34,012 bases of DNA, from positions 1 to 34,012 of the forward strand of contig CAKVPH010000019.1 of the NCBI GenBank assembly GCA_934796775.1. The letters run 5' to 3'. Shown one piece after another: positions 26,407 through 33,861 of the stretch. How positions within the stretch are numbered: position 1 is the stretch's first letter; each line of letters opens with the position of its first letter. Origin of the DNA: an uncultured Clostridia bacterium. GTDB lineage: Bacteria; Bacillota; Clostridia; Christensenellales; Borkfalkiaceae. The position numbers and the translations under genes were made by a program. A model generated the notes under the pieces. It saw only the letters and a program-made list of their open reading frames with translations, searched no databases and was not told the origin of the DNA.

Positions 26407-26465
26407 AATGGACCTTGTCTTTTAAGCTTAAAATGTACCCGACTTTGTTTGGAGTGCACCCCATT
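26407..26465 (-). terminator. Complex inverted repeat after the FtsK-FtsZ gene
   Basis: AATGG (26407-26411) and CCATT (26461-26465) enclose the perfect 14-bp palindrome TTTTAAGCTTAAAA (26420-26433) and a GTGCAC. On the minus strand the outer arm runs into a T-run, so it may end transcription of the gene at 26470. It also resembles insertion-sequence end debris. Confidence 0.4.
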
Positions 26466-26469
26466 TTTT

Positions 26470-28326
26470 CTATAACTTTTCCTTAAAATATTCTTTCAAA
26501 TCATCAATAATTGAATTTATGTTTTTAACCGCCCAGCGCTCTCCAACTCTAATAATATAACCATTTCTTTCCCAGTTATCTATAAGTTGTTCTGCTTTTG
26601 GATAACCTATTCTCATATAACGTTGAATTATTGCAGTTGATATTTCATTAAGGTTGCTAAATTTTTCTATTTGCGTTTTATAAAATTCTTTATCGTGGAC
26701 TTCATCTTCAATTGATTTAAGCGACATATAATCGCTTTGCTTAAATTTCTTATAAGATTGTTGAAGTTTGTGTTCTATAATTCTCTTTTTATGTGCCTCT
26801 TTACCTCCACTCTGAAAGATTACTCCTACTTTATGGATGTCTGAGCATTGTTCAGTGATATTACTACCAAAAATTACTTCTATGTCATTTGGCAACTTAT
26901 TTCTTAATATATCAACATATTCAAAAATTTCTTCAAGGCTTGTATTATAGCCTCCAGAAACCGAAACAATTACCTGTTTAAAATTTGGGATTTTACTAAG
27001 GTGTTTATCAATTGTTCTACCATATTCTTTCTTTAAATCTTCATTATTAAAATTTTCATTTGTAACTACAAAAGCATCAATGATCTCTTGTTCCTTTATA
27101 TCTTTAATATCAATATTTATAAGTGCTGGTTCACAAATCAGATTTGATATTTCGTTTAACAATAGAATAATCTCATCTTTTGTCTTGTTTTTAGTATTAA
27201 ATTGTAATATGTCAATATCGCAACTTCTTGCTTTGTCAATAAAAAGTTTAACATTATCTTTTTTTAAATCAGATTCATTATCATATATAATACATAAAAT
27301 CTCAAAATTCCTTAATATTAAGTTTTCACTATCGCTGAACATATTAGTATCTGCTGAATATTCATATTGATAAAAATATGTTGATAATTTACTTGCAATA
27401 TCTTTATTCGTAAAATTGATAATCGCTATTTTAGAAAGGATATTTGACTGATTTCCCTTTTCTTCTTTAATAATTTTCTCTTTATTTGTGATAAATTCCA
27501 TTTGCTCACAATTATTATCTCTAATATTTTCAAATAATTCTTTATAGCAAATATATGGGGTTTGAATTTTATATTTTTTATCAGGTGAAACAACTATTGC
27601 TTCTCCGTTCCCTTTCAATTTAGATGCATCATTTGACTTTATAACAAATTCGCTGTCTTTATCCGAAAACATAAGAAAGGCAATTTTTGTCGTGAATGAA
27701 TTTAAAAAATCTATTCCTATATGAGTAATTATGTTATTTTTAATTATCTCACGTTCTAACAAATGTGAACACTGAGTAGAAACAACAAAATGTATCCCCG
27801 CTGCCCTACCCCCTTGAACTAATTTTAATAAACTGTCATAGATAGTGCTATCATTATAGATAAAATCTCCGAACTCATCAAAAATTACAACAATATGTTT
27901 TAATTTTTCATTTTGTACTTTTTCATTATATTCTTCAATATTTTTAACTTTATGGTCGACACAAAGGCTATATCGCCTTTCCATCTCAATAACTAAATCA
28001 TTACAAATATCAATAGCATCACAGCAATCGGTAACAACCATATATCCTTTACTTCTCAAATCTAAAAATTCAACTTGTTTGGAGTCAAATATAATAAAAT
28101 CTATTTTGTCTGAATCTAGTTGTTTTGTTAATGATAAAAGTATATTATCCAAAAATACTGATTTCCCACTACCAGTTGTTCCACAAATAAATATGTTGTT
28201 CATTTTTGAATAATTTTCATATATAAAATTTCCCGTTTCATCTATTCCTATTGGTATAACAGCATTTTTAAATTCACAATTTTTTAATGTGCCAATTATA
28301 TTTTTTAATAGAACTTTTTCTTCCAT
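26470..28326 (-). CDS. FtsK-type DNA motor with an inserted FtsZ C-terminal-like domain
   Basis: The first 280 residues are an FtsK/SpoIIIE motor: Walker A GTTGSGKS (49-56), FDSKQVEF, MERRYSL, NIEEYNEK, Walker B VVIFDEFGD (146-154) and GRAAGIHFVVSTQ. Residues about 298-508 are not FtsK. They read ISNLICEPALINIDIKDIK (393-411), SVSGGYNTSLEE and VIFGSNITEQCSDIHKVGVI. These match FtsZ from the end of its GTPase domain through its C-terminal domain, including the T7-loop pattern NxDxxD (N404, D406, D409). The FtsZ GGGTGTG loop is missing. Residues 548-605 are an FtsK gamma-like winged helix (IGYPKAEQLIDNWERNGYI). I choose the ATG at 28326, after AGGAAGAGG; the TTG at 28356 has no ribosome site. 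Likely a cytosolic DNA translocase that also meets host FtsZ. Confidence 0.8.
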   Translation of the reverse strand: MEEKVLLKNIIGTLKNCEFKNAVIPIGIDETGNFIYENYSKMNNIFICGTTGSGKSVFLDNILLSLTKQLDSDKIDFIIFDSKQVEFLDLRSKGYMVVTDCCDAIDICNDLVIEMERRYSLCVDHKVKNIEEYNEKVQNEKLKHIVVIFDEFGDFIYNDSTIYDSLLKLVQGGRAAGIHFVVSTQCSHLLEREIIKNNIITHIGIDFLNSFTTKIAFLMFSDKDSEFVIKSNDASKLKGNGEAIVVSPDKKYKIQTPYICYKELFENIRDNNCEQMEFITNKEKIIKEEKGNQSNILSKIAIINFTNKDIASKLSTYFYQYEYSADTNMFSDSENLILRNFEILCIIYDNESDLKKDNVKLFIDKARSCDIDILQFNTKNKTKDEIILLLNEISNLICEPALINIDIKDIKEQEIIDAFVVTNENFNNEDLKKEYGRTIDKHLSKIPNFKQVIVSVSGGYNTSLEEIFEYVDILRNKLPNDIEVIFGSNITEQCSDIHKVGVIFQSGGKEAHKKRIIEHKLQQSYKKFKQSDYMSLKSIEDEVHDKEFYKTQIEKFSNLNEISTAIIQRYMRIGYPKAEQLIDNWERNGYIIRVGERWAVKNINSIIDDLKEYFKEKL

Positions 28327-28411
28327 AAACCTCTTCCTTTTTCTTGTAAATTTCAATTATTAAATTATAAATTTTTCGATTTTGTATTTTATTAAAACAT
28401 TTTTTAATACT

Positions 28412-28660
28412 TTAATCATAATCTTCAATATTAATGTCTTTTATCATAGGTTTAATAACATCAAAAATTTTATCAAAACAATTGCAACATAACCTAAATG
28501 AGATGTGTTGTTCATCATATTTTGAACCATATCCTATCCACTTATCAAAGGTAAAATCTTCTTGATAATCACAAATGTCAAATATTTTACTACAAGCACT
28601 ACATTTTAACTTTCTTGCTTCTTTTTCTAATATTTCATAATTCTTATCTTCTGTTTTCAT
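28412..28660 (-). CDS. Small CxxC zinc-ribbon protein
   Basis: The 82-residue protein has KCSACSKIFDIC and RLCCNCFDKIFD, two CxxC pairs about 35 residues apart, which should bind one zinc. No specific family was recognised. It sits between the DnaB-like gene (39 bp after its stop) and the FtsK-FtsZ gene (85 bp before its start) on the same strand, so the three are probably one transcript. A DNA- or protein-binding accessory role is plausible only from context. Confidence 0.6.
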   Translation of the reverse strand: MKTEDKNYEILEKEARKLKCSACSKIFDICDYQEDFTFDKWIGYGSKYDEQHISFRLCCNCFDKIFDVIKPMIKDINIEDYD

Positions 28661-28699
28661 ACACCCTCATAGATGGCTAATTTAATTTTTCTTCATATT

Positions 28700-29464
28700 T
28701 TAGTGTTGCAAATCTTTTTCATCTTCTAATAACTTAAAATTAGTAACATTTAATTTAAAATTTAAAATTCCACTTTTAAAATTTCTATTTAAAGATACTT
28801 CCACTTTTAAATTTTTGAAATCACATTCTTCGGGCTTACAACAACTATTTTCATCAAAAATAAAAAATACATTGTCTGGGAAACATTCGCCATCTATTAT
28901 TTTTGCCAAGTCGTCCAAATTGGGCTTATTATCTTTTCGCGTGTCTATATCTTTATTAAGATTTACACAAAGAATTATCGCAATATCCTTATCTCTTGCC
29001 AACTTTCTTAAATCATTCATAACAATACTTCTATTGATTTTTTCGCAATTATAGTTACGTTGTTTTAAGTCACTCCAATCATCACATAAAATATCATTAA
29101 AACAATCAATAATAATCGCATTAACACCATTTAATTTTTTAGACATATTTTTATATTGTTCTTCGATATATTTTGGTGTTAAGTATGAACAATCATTTAT
29201 TCCAATATAATCTTCTATATTGAATTCTTCAGCGTTATTGGTATCACCATTTTCACAAATTTTGTCTATTCTCTCTTGAATTAGTTTCTTACTTAAATTT
29301 GTTGAAAAAATCATTGTTTTGTAAAAATCTTTTGCAAAACCATAAGCAATATTGAATGCCAATGTTTTTTTATATTTTGATGGTCTACCAGCAATAATGG
29401 TAACTTCCCCCTTATTAATTCCACCACCAAGCATTTTATCTAGTTTTTTAAATCCTGTTTTCAT
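28700..29464 (-). CDS. DnaB/RecA-like protein with a degenerate Walker A
   Basis: The 254-residue protein matches the C-terminal RecA-like domain of replicative helicase DnaB: TGFKKLDKMLGGGINKGE, IIAGRPS, FNIAYGFA, Walker B-like NAIIIDCFND and a late strand VEVSLNRNFKSG. The Walker A reads GRPSKYKKT (26-34) where DnaB has GRPSMGKT: the glycine is Y31 and the Ser/Thr after lysine is K33. ATP hydrolysis is probably lost or weak. The N-terminal primase-binding domain is absent. It may bind a host DnaB ring or serve as a scaffold. First gene of the minus-strand group with the zinc-ribbon and FtsK-FtsZ genes, with AAGGAG upstream. Confidence 0.7.
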   Translation of the reverse strand: MKTGFKKLDKMLGGGINKGEVTIIAGRPSKYKKTLAFNIAYGFAKDFYKTMIFSTNLSKKLIQERIDKICENGDTNNAEEFNIEDYIGINDCSYLTPKYIEEQYKNMSKKLNGVNAIIIDCFNDILCDDWSDLKQRNYNCEKINRSIVMNDLRKLARDKDIAIILCVNLNKDIDTRKDNKPNLDDLAKIIDGECFPDNVFFIFDENSCCKPEECDFKNLKVEVSLNRNFKSGILNFKLNVTNFKLLEDEKDLQH

Positions 29465-29782
29465 AATAAACTTTTCTCCTTTTTTATATAATAAAACAAA
29501 TGATGGCCATAAAAATGGTCATCATTCAATATCTCGGTTGCAAAATCCTAACTTTGCTCTTTCTTTTGCTTATTTTCTGTTTTCCAAAATGCTATAACAC
29601 TTGTTATAAACATTCAAATAATCATCTTTTTCCATCAATCTTTCCTACTCTATTAAATCTTATTTTCATACTACCTTGTTTTATGTCCATAAAAATGGAT
29701 ATTTAATAGAATATAATTTATTTGTTATAAACATTAAGACTTTTTTAATAATTTTGTTATAATGTAAAAAAGGGGTTTTGTT
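29465..29782. promoter_or_regulatory. Divergent control region with repeated palindromes
   Basis: This 318-bp gap separates the DnaB-like gene (-) from the nuclease gene (+). Site 1 has arms TGATGGCCAT and ATGGTCATCA around AAAA (29501-29524). Site 2 has ATGTCCAT and ATGGATAT around AAAA (29683-29702). Both contain CCATAAAAATGG. TTGTTATAAACATT occurs at 29601-29614 and 29722-29735. A -10 TATAAT (29758-29763) lies ahead of AAGGGG for the + gene. No coding sequence was found. Confidence 0.55.
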
Positions 29783-31279
29783 ATGTTCTTTAGCAAATCA
29801 AAATATTGTGGACTATGGCAATGTCCCAAAATTGCTTGGCTTAAAAAATATAAACCAGAAGAATACATTATTGATGAAAGCACAAAATCAAGAATGGATA
29901 ATGGAAATATTGTAGGCGACCTTGCAATGCAATTATTTGGAGATTATAACGAAGTTACCACTTACACAAACAATAAACTTGACATACTCAAAATGATTGA
30001 AAAAACAAAACAATATATGCTTGATGGTCGTGACAATATTTGTGAAGCATCTTTTAACTATAATGGACTATATTGTGCAGTTGATATTTTAAGAAAACAA
30101 GATGACGGATTTGCAATTTACGAAGTAAAAAGTTCAACCCACGAAGATAATTATGTTTATATTGTTGATGTTGCATATCAAAAATATGTTTTGGAGCATT
30201 GCGGTGTAAAGGTAACAGGTACATATTTAGTCAATATAAATAGTGATTATGTTTTTAACGGCACATTAAAACTAAATGAACTATTTAAAATTACAAATGT
30301 TTGGAAATTTGTAATTGATGAACAGAAAGAAGTTGAAGAAAAAATTAAAATGGCAGAAAAATTGCTGGAAGATAAAAATGAACCAAATATAGATATTTCT
30401 TGCAGTTGCAATAACCCATATAAATGTGGATTTTGGAAGTATTGCAGTAAACATTTACCAAAACCTTCTGTTTTTGATTTGTATAGGTTGAATTTTAGCA
30501 AGAAAATTGAATATTATAATCGTGGAATAATATCTTTTGATGATTTAGACAAAACAGGTTGGTTTTTAGGAGATATTAGAAATAGACAAATTGAGTATGC
30601 TTTGCACGATAAAGGGGTTTACGTTGATAAAGAAAATATAAAAAAGTTTTTGGATACCCTTTCATACCCCTTATACTTTTTAGATTTTGAAACTCAACAA
30701 CCAATTATCCCTTTATACAAAGGCACTAGACCATATCAACAAATTCCTTTTCAATACTCACTTCACTACATAGAGACCAAAGGTGGAGAATTAAAACACA
30801 AAGAGTTTTTGGGAATATCGGGCGAAGACCCAAGACACAGTTTAGCAGAAGCACTTTGTAATGATATTCCGGCAGGAGCTTGTGTTCTTGCTTACAACAA
30901 ATCTTTTGAGTGTGGAAGAATTGGCGAATTAGCTGAAACATTCCCTGACCTTCAAAAGCATTTATATTCCATAGAATTTAGCATTAAAGATTTATTAGAC
31001 CCATTTAGATATGGTTATTACTACAAAAAAGAAATTGGTGGTTCATTCTCAATTAAAAGCGTTTTGCCCGCAATGTTTCCAGATGACCCTACCTTAAACT
31101 ATCACAATTTAGATGGAGTTCATAATGGTGGCGAAGCAATGAGCATTTTCCCAAAGATTAAAGATATGCCATTAAAGGAACAAGAAGTTGCTAGACATAA
31201 TCTGTTAAAATATTGCGAACTTGACACCTTTGCAATGGTAAAAATTTGGCAAGAGTTGGAAAGATTAGTCAATGAATAA
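29783..31279 (+). CDS. Cas4-like PD-(D/E)XK plus DUF2779 exonuclease
   Basis: The 498-residue protein begins like RecB/Cas4-family nucleases: C9 and C14, then the PD-(D/E)XK core AVDIL (D101) and YEVKS (E114, K116), with a cluster C207, C209, C215, C221 that could hold an iron-sulphur centre with the early cysteines. The second half is DUF2779, a DnaQ-like exonuclease domain: FLDFET (D301, E303), LAYNKSFECGRI and YCELDTFAM. Two nuclease folds in one chain fit DNA end-processing. The ATG at 29783 follows AAGGGG. It is transcribed away from the DnaB-like/FtsK group but shares its control region. Confidence 0.8.
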   Translation: MFFSKSKYCGLWQCPKIAWLKKYKPEEYIIDESTKSRMDNGNIVGDLAMQLFGDYNEVTTYTNNKLDILKMIEKTKQYMLDGRDNICEASFNYNGLYCAVDILRKQDDGFAIYEVKSSTHEDNYVYIVDVAYQKYVLEHCGVKVTGTYLVNINSDYVFNGTLKLNELFKITNVWKFVIDEQKEVEEKIKMAEKLLEDKNEPNIDISCSCNNPYKCGFWKYCSKHLPKPSVFDLYRLNFSKKIEYYNRGIISFDDLDKTGWFLGDIRNRQIEYALHDKGVYVDKENIKKFLDTLSYPLYFLDFETQQPIIPLYKGTRPYQQIPFQYSLHYIETKGGELKHKEFLGISGEDPRHSLAEALCNDIPAGACVLAYNKSFECGRIGELAETFPDLQKHLYSIEFSIKDLLDPFRYGYYYKKEIGGSFSIKSVLPAMFPDDPTLNYHNLDGVHNGGEAMSIFPKIKDMPLKEQEVARHNLLKYCELDTFAMVKIWQELERLVNE

Positions 31280-31303
31280 ACTTAAACAAATAATAAAGTT
31301 TGT

Positions 31304-31333
31304 TTGACAAGAATATATATATAATTTTAATAT
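31304..31333 (+). promoter_or_regulatory. Promoter of the PD-(D/E)XK-like gene
   Basis: -35 TTGACA (31304-31309) and -10 TAATAT (31328-31333) are 18 bp apart. The gene's ATG follows AAAGGAG at 31361. AAACAAA/TTTGTTT just before the -35 (31286-31306) may be a weak terminator of the nuclease gene. Confidence 0.55.
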
Positions 31334-31360
31334 AAAACAAAATCACAAAGGAGAAATAAT

Positions 31361-32146
31361 ATGAATTACAATTTAAAAAATTTCAACCCATCTGAAATAA
31401 TGGAAAGAATTAAAAATAAAATGCCGTTCTATAATGAAAATCACTTTCGCTTTGAATTTGCAATGGCTATAAAGGAATATTTGAACGAACAGAATGCTGA
31501 AAATATCGAAATAGTTTTTGAAGTATATTACCCAACTAATAATTCAGCAAATAATGAAGATTCATCAATAAAACGAAATTATACAGATATTGTTATCTAT
31601 GATGAAAAAGGAGATTATATTGCGATTGAACTTAAATATAATTTAAGATTAAAAAATGGAAATGGAAAAAAATGTAATAGATATTACTATAACAATGGGA
31701 AATATAACATATCTATCGCGATGAAAGGTGCTACTGACAATTGTCGTTATGATTTTTTATACGATGTTTATAGATTGGAACAATTAAAATTGGGTGGTAA
31801 ATTTGAAAACACCAATATTAAATCGTTTTTAAAAGGTTATTCAATTATAATATCAAATGATGAAAAAATTTGGAAAATTTCTTGTCCACATCTAAGAAAT
31901 CAAGCAAACCCCTTATTAAAAATAAGCAAAAATAATGATCAGAACTTTTGTATCGGAGATAGAAGTTTAACAATGAAAACCTGTTCTTGGACAGACGGTA
32001 TAAATCATAATAATCCAAAAGCAAAAAGAAAAGATTTCATACTAGAAAAATCATATGAATGCAATTGGAATAAGGAATTTTATTTTGAAGATAAAAAATT
32101 AAATAATCCAAGTCCAGGATTTAGATATTTAATAATTGAAGTTTAA
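31361..32146 (+). CDS. Putative PD-(D/E)XK-fold nuclease
   Basis: The 261-residue protein has E32 in an N-terminal helix, NYTDIVIYDEKGDYIAIELK with D75 and E90-x-K92, the spacing of a PD-(D/E)XK active site. Later come a Tyr/Lys-rich stretch and DFLYDVYRLEQLK, typical of family helices. I recognise no subfamily. Restriction or repair enzymes use this fold. It has its own promoter and so may act separately from the nuclease before it. No membrane segment is visible. Confidence 0.6.
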   Translation: MNYNLKNFNPSEIMERIKNKMPFYNENHFRFEFAMAIKEYLNEQNAENIEIVFEVYYPTNNSANNEDSSIKRNYTDIVIYDEKGDYIAIELKYNLRLKNGNGKKCNRYYYNNGKYNISIAMKGATDNCRYDFLYDVYRLEQLKLGGKFENTNIKSFLKGYSIIISNDEKIWKISCPHLRNQANPLLKISKNNDQNFCIGDRSLTMKTCSWTDGINHNNPKAKRKDFILEKSYECNWNKEFYFEDKKLNNPSPGFRYLIIEV

Positions 32147-32147
32147 A

Positions 32148-32273
32148 ATAGCAAAGAAGTTAAACACAAATATTGATAAAACATTTCAACAAACTGCAAA
32201 AGATTTTTGTGGATAAACAGCTTTGAATGTTTATTTGATTGGATTAAAACACATAAAAAAACAGGCTTATTAA
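32148..32273 (+). pseudogene. Possible antitoxin (RelB/DinJ-like) remnant
   Basis: The + frame reads KKLNTNIDKTFQQTAKDFCG, stop, then TALNVYLIGLKHIKKQ. Order and composition recall a RelB/DinJ antitoxin N-terminus with a gap in the middle. It has no start or ribosome site. This is a weak resemblance only. Confidence 0.2.
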
Positions 32274-32286
32274 AAGTCTGTTTTTG
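32255..32286. terminator. Bidirectional terminator between convergent genes
   Basis: AAAAAACAGGCT and AGTCTGTTTTTG pair with one mismatch and carry A- and T-tracts. It serves the nuclease gene (+) and the FtsK-like gene (-). Confidence 0.7.
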
Positions 32287-32288
32287 TT

Positions 32289-32984
32289 TTAAAAATCTAA
32301 CGAAACTATTGTTGATTTGATTATTTCATTTATTATGACTTCATTATTATTTCTATTTAAAGTTTCTGCACCACTTTCGTCAAGTACTAATTTTGACTCT
32401 TCTTTTGAATCTACACTAAAACATATCCTATTATGAAAATTTGCTTTTACTCTACCACACAATACATTTTTATTGCTGACATTTGATGTTGCAACAATAA
32501 TATATATACCACACGCAGTACCGTTTTTGATTAATGACATAAGCATTTCAAGTTTGTCATATTTTTGTATAATTGCCAATTCATCAATAAATAAGTATAT
32601 AGAGGCAAGTTTAAAACATTCTTTATTATTATAATCTTCGACATTGTAAACACCACTTTCTCTAATTAGTTTAAACCTTGATTCTTTGGTATCTTTTAAA
32701 TAATCTAACACATCATCAATCTTTTCTCTATTATCTGCGATAGGTAAATAGAATCTTATATCACTATCCATATTGTCATAATTATGGTTATCTTCTATCA
32801 TAAGAAATTGGATTAAATTTTTGTTAGGTGTTTTTGATAATTCAGTTATTAGTTTTTTAAAAAAAAGAATTTGTCCCGTTTTATTTTTATCAACTATAAG
32901 AATTGTTCTCTTTTCTTTTAGATTGATATAAAATTCTTTGCCATTTTTGGTATGTCCGATTAATATTTTATCTATGTTATTCAT
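32289..32984 (-). CDS. FtsK-like protein without a Walker A motif
   Basis: The 231-residue protein follows the FtsK motor throughout: IGHTKNGKEFYINL, SRFKLIRESGVYNVEDYN, Walker B YLFIDELAII (D134, E135), GTACGIYIIVATSNVS, RVKANFHNRICFSVDSKEES and DESGAETL. Where the Walker A should be, it reads VDKNKTGQI (31-39) instead of GTTGSGKSV, losing the glycines and the GKS lysine. It has no gamma winged helix. It cannot be expected to hydrolyse ATP alone, but could join mixed hexamers with the active FtsK at 26470 or with host FtsK. ATG follows AGGAGAG. Confidence 0.75.
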   Translation of the reverse strand: MNNIDKILIGHTKNGKEFYINLKEKRTILIVDKNKTGQILFFKKLITELSKTPNKNLIQFLMIEDNHNYDNMDSDIRFYLPIADNREKIDDVLDYLKDTKESRFKLIRESGVYNVEDYNNKECFKLASIYLFIDELAIIQKYDKLEMLMSLIKNGTACGIYIIVATSNVSNKNVLCGRVKANFHNRICFSVDSKEESKLVLDESGAETLNRNNNEVIINEIIKSTIVSLDF

Positions 32985-33303
32985 TTTCTCTCCTATTTAT
33001 AATTTTAGTTAAAACTATATATGTTTTATAAACTATAAAATAATATTTTTTATTAAATATTTTTAAAAATTTATAAAAATATGATTATTTATAATTTTTT
33101 TTCAATAAATAATAACAAATTCTTGTCTTATCAATAATAGAATAATTACTTTAAAAACTAATATCCAAACAATTATTTTTGTATTTCACACAATATTTTT
33201 TATCATTTTTACTTTTAAAAAATTTTTGTTTTTTATCTCCAAACTGCTTATTAAAACTAAACTATATTAACTCAAAATTGGCAAATATAATTTTATTATT
33301 TTG
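32985..33303. other. AT-rich gap without a supported gene
   Basis: About 85-90% A+T. On the minus strand a start-less frame (about 33143-33250) reads FNKQFGDKKQKFFKSKND then KKYCVKYKNNCLDI, perhaps a decayed short gene. The first 60 bp upstream of 32984 probably hold the promoter of the FtsK-like gene, but no clear pair of boxes stands out. Confidence 0.4.
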
Positions 33304-33762
33304 TTATATCTTTAAATCATCTAAATCATCTATTTGTGGCATAAATTTATATAGGTATTTTGCATAGATAGGATTTCGCATTTTTCTTAAAGCCAATGCC
33401 AAATGTTCTATAACTTTATTTGGAGTGATATTTAATTTATTAGAAATTTCTCTTATAGTGTTATTTTCGCTATAAAACATAATCATTGTTTTGCCTAAAT
33501 CATTTGGCAATTTGTTATATATAGTCATCAAACATTCTGGCAATTCTTTTTGTGATTGAATATATTTACTTAGTTTGATTTGATTTTCTGCATTATGCAA
33601 TTCTCCAAATATAGCAACCATTATATTTGTCGGGTATTCACAATTTACGTTAACATCTTTACCATTTTTATCTTTACAACAAAGTATTAAGTCTCTTCCC
33701 CTTTCATCAAAATTTATTTTGCAATCTTCTATATCTTCCATATCTATCTCTTCAATTCTCAT
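33304..33762 (-). CDS. Sigma-70 region-4-like protein
   Basis: With the ATG at 33762 (GGAG 7 nt upstream) the product has 152 residues. The C-terminal 70 read CLMTIYNKLPNDLGKTMIMF then REISNKLNITPNKVIEHLAL and ALRKMRNP, the helix-turn-helix of sigma region 4. No region 2 is visible, so it is not a full sigma factor; such proteins regulate genes in phages and ICEs. A longer in-frame ORF to 33816 begins inside the palindrome and lacks a ribosome site. Likely regulator of this module. Confidence 0.7.
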   Translation of the reverse strand: MRIEEIDMEDIEDCKINFDERGRDLILCCKDKNGKDVNVNCEYPTNIMVAIFGELHNAENQIKLSKYIQSQKELPECLMTIYNKLPNDLGKTMIMFYSENNTIREISNKLNITPNKVIEHLALALRKMRNPIYAKYLYKFMPQIDDLDDLKI

Positions 33763-33796
33763 ATTTTTTCTCCATATATTTATATTACTTAAAATA

Positions 33797-33816
33797 ATGC
33801 ACGTAAAAATGTACAT
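33797..33816. promoter_or_regulatory. AAAA-centred palindrome upstream of the sigma-like gene
   Basis: Arms ATGCACGT and ATGTACAT flank AAAA, like the two sites at 29501 and 29683. On the minus strand it overlaps the -35 of TTTACG-N17-TATAAA, the probable promoter of the gene at 33304. Confidence 0.45.
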
Positions 33817-33823
33817 TTATATA

Positions 33824-33852
33824 TTGCAACCCCAATTATATAATACTATATT
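33824..33852 (+). promoter_or_regulatory. Possible promoter of the right-edge RNA
   Basis: TTGCAA (33824-33829), 17 bp, TATATT (33847-33852). A start near 33860 would coincide with the first stem of the RNA candidate. Confidence 0.4.
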
Positions 33853-33861
33853 TTTACATAG

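Noticed and set aside
26754..27432. Functional tubulin/FtsZ GTPase inside the FtsK protein
   Set aside because: The GGGTGTG nucleotide loop and the N-terminal glycine-rich loop are missing; only the later part matches FtsZ.
26470..33000. Conjugation module with FtsK-like coupling protein
   Set aside because: No relaxase, VirB4-like ATPase or pilus/membrane genes are present in the window.
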